NCBI GenBank assembly: GCA_024278345.1 | Contig: JAJRTK010000425.1 | Span: 1 to 23,085, forward strand | From: a bacterium | Lineage (GTDB): Bacteria; CSSED10-310; JAJRTK01 | Length of the DNA stretch: 23,085 nucleotides | Reading direction: 5' to 3' | In this document: one piece after another, positions 22,901 to 23,085 of the stretch | Layout: every line of letters starts with the position of its first letter | Position numbering within the stretch: position 1 is the stretch's first letter | Notes under the pieces: model-generated | Databases searched by the model: none | The model's input: only the letters and a program-made list of their open reading frames with translations | Told to the model about the DNA's origin: nothing | Program-made: the position numbers and the translations under genes

Positions 22901-23080
22901 ACCCGGATATCTCATCAAGGATCGTTGCGAGGCAGTCTGAGGCACGTTTCCACCAAGGATGAGGACAGGCGGACACCGGAGGCGTAGTCTTGCACTACGT
23001 CGAGGATGTCCCACCGACGAAGACGCCGGTGGAGACGATGGATCAGACGCCGCAGCAGGTTTTTGATGAGATATCCGGGT
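22901..23080. mobile_element. Family E inverted-repeat element, copy 2 (180 bp)
   Basis: The ends ACCCGGATATCTCATCAA and TTGATGAGATATCCGGGT are perfect 18-bp inverted repeats. CCA lies directly outside both ends (22898-22900 and 23081-23083), a possible 3-bp target duplication. The centre has a clean hairpin CGTAGT-cttgc-ACTACG (22983-22999) within the conserved block shared with copy 1. The element sits 25 bp upstream of the mlaF start and the window ends 5 bp after it. Confidence 0.82.
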
Positions 23081-23085
23081 CCAAA

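Overview
The window looks like chromosome from a GC-rich Gram-negative bacterium, most likely a deltaproteobacterium in the broad sense (Desulfobacterota or a neighbouring lineage). Three things point there: two lipoproteins with lipoboxes and an MCE/Mla lipid-transport system imply an outer membrane; the order TPR protein, LolB/DUF4292-like lipoprotein, tRNA-Gln, rplY, pth, then rpsF, rplI, dnaB is the framework of a cluster typical of that group; and serA lies next to purA. The assignment is inference from gene order and protein character, not from a database search.

Layout. Bases 292-5987 are a minus-strand block: serA, purA, a VOC-fold protein, a Cdd1-type helix-hairpin-helix protein and a membrane-bound class III adenylate cyclase. 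Bases 6923-19990 are plus-strand: a TPR lipoprotein, a LolB-like lipoprotein, tRNA-Gln(TTG), rplY, pth, hppA (membrane pyrophosphatase), rpsF, rplI, dnaB and mlaE. Bases 20301-22875 are minus-strand mlaF-mlaD, convergent with mlaE. Several starts are non-ATG and are fixed by good ribosome binding sites: purA, rpsF and mlaF with TTG, mlaD and the LolB-like gene with GTG.

The striking part is between the genes. The spacers hold a dense set of small non-coding mobile elements. Family A has four copies, each exactly 154 bp, with TIRs starting GGGACCTATCA and 8-bp target duplications. Families B and C are hairpin-array elements, two copies each, with different TIRs (B 8-bp, C 7-bp target duplications) but the same internal core. 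Family E has two copies of about 180 bp with 18-bp TIRs. A more decayed repeat mosaic (D) fills much of the remaining spacer sequence. Direct repeats of 7-8 bp flank all eight copies of A, B and C, so these are genuine insertions.

The conserved housekeeping cluster also has gaps. ispE and prs are missing around tRNA-Gln, where elements and a 130-bp decayed copy of part of mlaD sit instead. rpsR is missing between rpsF and rplI. hppA carries an unusual 128-residue Pro/Ser/Gly-rich C-terminal tail. The mla genes look split by a local inversion. Together these suggest a chromosome shaped by small-element transposition and short-range rearrangement.
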